Shown piece after piece: positions 62,509 through 64,000 of a stretch of 64,000 nucleotides of DNA. Numbering within the stretch: the first letter of the stretch is position 1; every line of letters starts with the position of its first letter. The stretch spans positions 1 to 64,000 of the forward strand of contig JAFRNH010000098.1 in the NCBI GenBank assembly GCA_017430235.1. The letters are read 5' to 3'. The notes under the pieces were generated by a model. That model worked only from the letters and a program-made list of their open reading frames with translations. It ran no database searches and was not told the DNA's origin. A program made the position numbers and the translations under genes. Source of the DNA: Paludibacteraceae bacterium. Lineage in GTDB: Bacteria > Bacteroidota > Bacteroidia > Bacteroidales > Paludibacteraceae.

Positions 62509-63183
62509 TTATTTAGTATTATTTAATTTTGCAATTATTGTGTGATTACCAACAACAGGCTGATGCATATTCACCATAATCTCAGCGTCTAACGGAAGGT
62601 ATAAATCAACACGAGATCCAAACTTAATGAATCCTAATTGCTGATTGACATTACATTCAACACCCTCCTTTGCATACGTAACAATACGACGCGCAACAGC
62701 TCCTGCCACCTGTCTGACCAAAATCTGAACCTTGCTAGGAGTCTCTATCACTACCGTCGAACGCTCATTTTCCGTACTAGACTTTGGTAAGTTGGCACGC
62801 ATGAAATTACCATCGTTGTGCACATAATATTTTATGGTTCCATGTGTAGGATACCAATTGGCATGAACATTAAAGACACTCATAAATATGGAAACCTGCA
62901 TACGACGTTCCTTGAGATACTCATCCTCCATAGTGGGTTCAATCACAACCACAGTTCCATCTGCTGGAGCAACAATCATTCCATCTTCAAAATTTTCAAA
63001 AACTCTCTCTGGGTCTCTGAAAAAATTAACAAGAAACAATAGTAAGACAACAGAAAATATAAGAAAATAGCACGGCACGTTAGATGTCTCCCAACCAAAA
63101 ATAATCAACAAGACTAAATTTATAGCCAAGAGGACCGCAGCCATCTTCAATAAAAATTTTTTACCTTCTTTATGTATTTTCAT
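62509..63183 (-). CDS. psd: Phosphatidylserine decarboxylase (short, PSD-II type)
   Basis: The 224-residue proenzyme converts phosphatidylserine to phosphatidylethanolamine. Two N-terminal membrane segments (about 11-30 and 36-53) precede VNFFRDPERV, VAPADGTVVVIEP, MSVFNVHANWYPTHG (with the active-site histidine) and QVAGAVARRIV. The self-cleavage site is FGSRVDLYLP, where serine becomes the pyruvoyl group. The short length is normal for this branch. A -7 box lies upstream, but cdsA is only 69 nt away in the same direction. Confidence 0.95.
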   Translation of the reverse strand: MKIHKEGKKFLLKMAAVLLAINLVLLIIFGWETSNVPCYFLIFSVVLLLFLVNFFRDPERVFENFEDGMIVAPADGTVVVIEPTMEDEYLKERRMQVSIFMSVFNVHANWYPTHGTIKYYVHNDGNFMRANLPKSSTENERSTVVIETPSKVQILVRQVAGAVARRIVTYAKEGVECNVNQQLGFIKFGSRVDLYLPLDAEIMVNMHQPVVGNHTIIAKLNNTK

Positions 63184-63202
63184 TACGATACAAATTATAC
63201 AA

Positions 63203-63210
63203 CAAAAATA
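63203..63210 (-). promoter_or_regulatory. Possible -7 box before psd
   Basis: Minus-strand TATTTTTG matches TAnnTTTG, 19 nt before the psd start, in the cdsA-psd gap. Chance occurrence in AT-rich DNA cannot be excluded. Confidence 0.35.
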
Positions 63211-63252
63211 ATATTTTTTTCTTTTATTCTGTTATGATTACACTTAAATATA

Positions 63253-64000
63253 TTAACAATTCAATAAGAGGAATGCAACCATACATAGTGCCGGCGCAGC
63301 TATGAGTGCACTGTCAAAACGATCCAACAATCCTCCATGTCCAGGGAGGAACACTCCTGAATCCTTTACACCGAGGCTTCTCTTCATCATAGATTCAACC
63401 AAATCTCCTAAGACGCCAAAGACAAAAATCATGACTGAAATGCTCACCCATGATATCCATGTGAAAGGAATGAAGTTCGTATAATAGAAAATCGTACCCG
63501 CCAACACTGCAAAAAGAAGTCCTCCTCCAAATCCTTCCCATGTCTTCTTCGGTGAAATACGTTCAAACATCTTATGTTTACCAATTAAAACACCACACAA
63601 ATAAGCTCCCGTATCCGATGCCCAAATGATAATGAAGAACGAAATCAACAACTTGACGCCCCAGTCTGAAGTCGATTCAACAACCGACATCAATGAGAAT
63701 GGCAATGCCACATATAAAATACCTAACAAAGAAAGTGACATATTTAATATTGGCTTCTTTTCATTTCGAAACAACTCCACGATCATTATAACAGATACAT
63801 ATATAAAATCAAGTGTCAACCATGCATAACTTCCTCCGTAGAAAAACACATAAAATACAGTGGTAAACAAAAGTGCACCTCCGACAACTGACAAAGGAAC
63901 CAATACTGACACATTCTCTTCTTTGTTTATCAGAGCATAAAACTCTCTCAAACCAAAAATGACAAGTAATAAAAACAATGCTCCGAAATAAAAATCAGAC
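63253..64000 (-). CDS. cdsA: Phosphatidate cytidylyltransferase (C-terminal part, cut by window edge)
   Basis: CdsA makes CDP-diacylglycerol, the substrate of PssA. The frame runs open to the window edge (codons for FYFGALFLLLVI precede the first internal start-like TTG at 63978), so the N-terminus lies outside. Visible are several membrane helices, WASDTGAYLCGVLIGKHK, ISPKKTWEGFGGGLLF and the family signature LGDLVESMMKRSLGVKDSGVF followed by LPGHGGLLDRFDS. With psd and pssA it forms a complete phosphatidylethanolamine branch. Confidence 0.95.
   Translation of the reverse strand, partial: SDFYFGALFLLLVIFGLREFYALINKEENVSVLVPLSVVGGALLFTTVFYVFFYGGSYAWLTLDFIYVSVIMIVELFRNEKKPILNMSLSLLGILYVALPFSLMSVVESTSDWGVKLLISFFIIIWASDTGAYLCGVLIGKHKMFERISPKKTWEGFGGGLLFAVLAGTIFYYTNFIPFTWISWVSISVMIFVFGVLGDLVESMMKRSLGVKDSGVFLPGHGGLLDRFDSALIAAPALCMVAFLLLNC

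Overview
The window is chromosomal DNA of a Bacteroidota bacterium, almost certainly order Bacteroidales. Supporting evidence: the DNA is AT-rich; many genes are preceded by the Bacteroidota promoter boxes (TTTG, about 20 nt, then TAnnTTTG); there is an RprX/RprY-like two-component pair, a lipoprotein-type Omp85 (TamL) next to a TamB, a CarboxypepD-like/TonB-plug outer-membrane receptor, LpxK beside a purine nucleoside phosphorylase, and a CDP-alcohol phospholipid cluster. I cannot name the genus. The window has no rRNA, transposase, phage gene or CRISPR array.

Layout. 1-2.8 kb (minus): an acyltransferase-3 fragment, rimO and ftsY. 2.9-8.6 kb (plus): a 1012-residue TPR protein, a beta-barrel protein and a DjlA-like J-protein. 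8.6-23.1 kb: a surface-glycan locus with flippase, six glycosyltransferases, two different polymerase-type proteins, an O-antigen-ligase-type protein with an extra C-terminal domain, an LtaS-like phospho-transferase, a membrane-tethered protein with a duplicated GWAVD domain, and a GDPD/menorin-like lipoprotein. 23.2-26.6 kb: carB, preceded by a short leader ORF and an intrinsic terminator arranged like a pyrBI-type attenuator. 26.8-29.8 kb: the RavA-ViaA pair. 29.96-34.2 kb: a small variable-looking segment bounded by tRNA-Arg(CCU) and tRNA-Pro(UGG). It holds a YiiX-like peptidase, a secreted protein of unknown function and a DUF4143-type ATPase whose upstream DNA carries five repeats at 31-33 bp spacing.

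34.3-42.0 kb: OMP, TamB and TamL, an outer-membrane assembly operon. 42.1-46.9 kb: a CPA2 antiporter and the histidine kinase/response regulator pair. 46.9-49.5 kb: a 58-residue membrane protein, lpxK and punA. 49.6-57.6 kb (minus): argH-rsfS-ftsH, then a TonB-type receptor, an MFS transporter and a Dabb protein. 57.9-60 kb: an S1/P1-nuclease-like protein and a DUF445 protein. 60-64 kb (minus): cdsA (cut by the window edge), psd, pssA and sppA, making phosphatidylethanolamine plus an envelope protease.

Most genes are housekeeping or envelope biogenesis. The signals I consider most worth following are the carB leader, the helically phased repeats in front of the DUF4143 ATPase, a short dispersed repeat (core GGTGGGTTYTATAAATTC) in the 48-60 kb part, and the unusual decoration proteins in the middle of the glycan locus.
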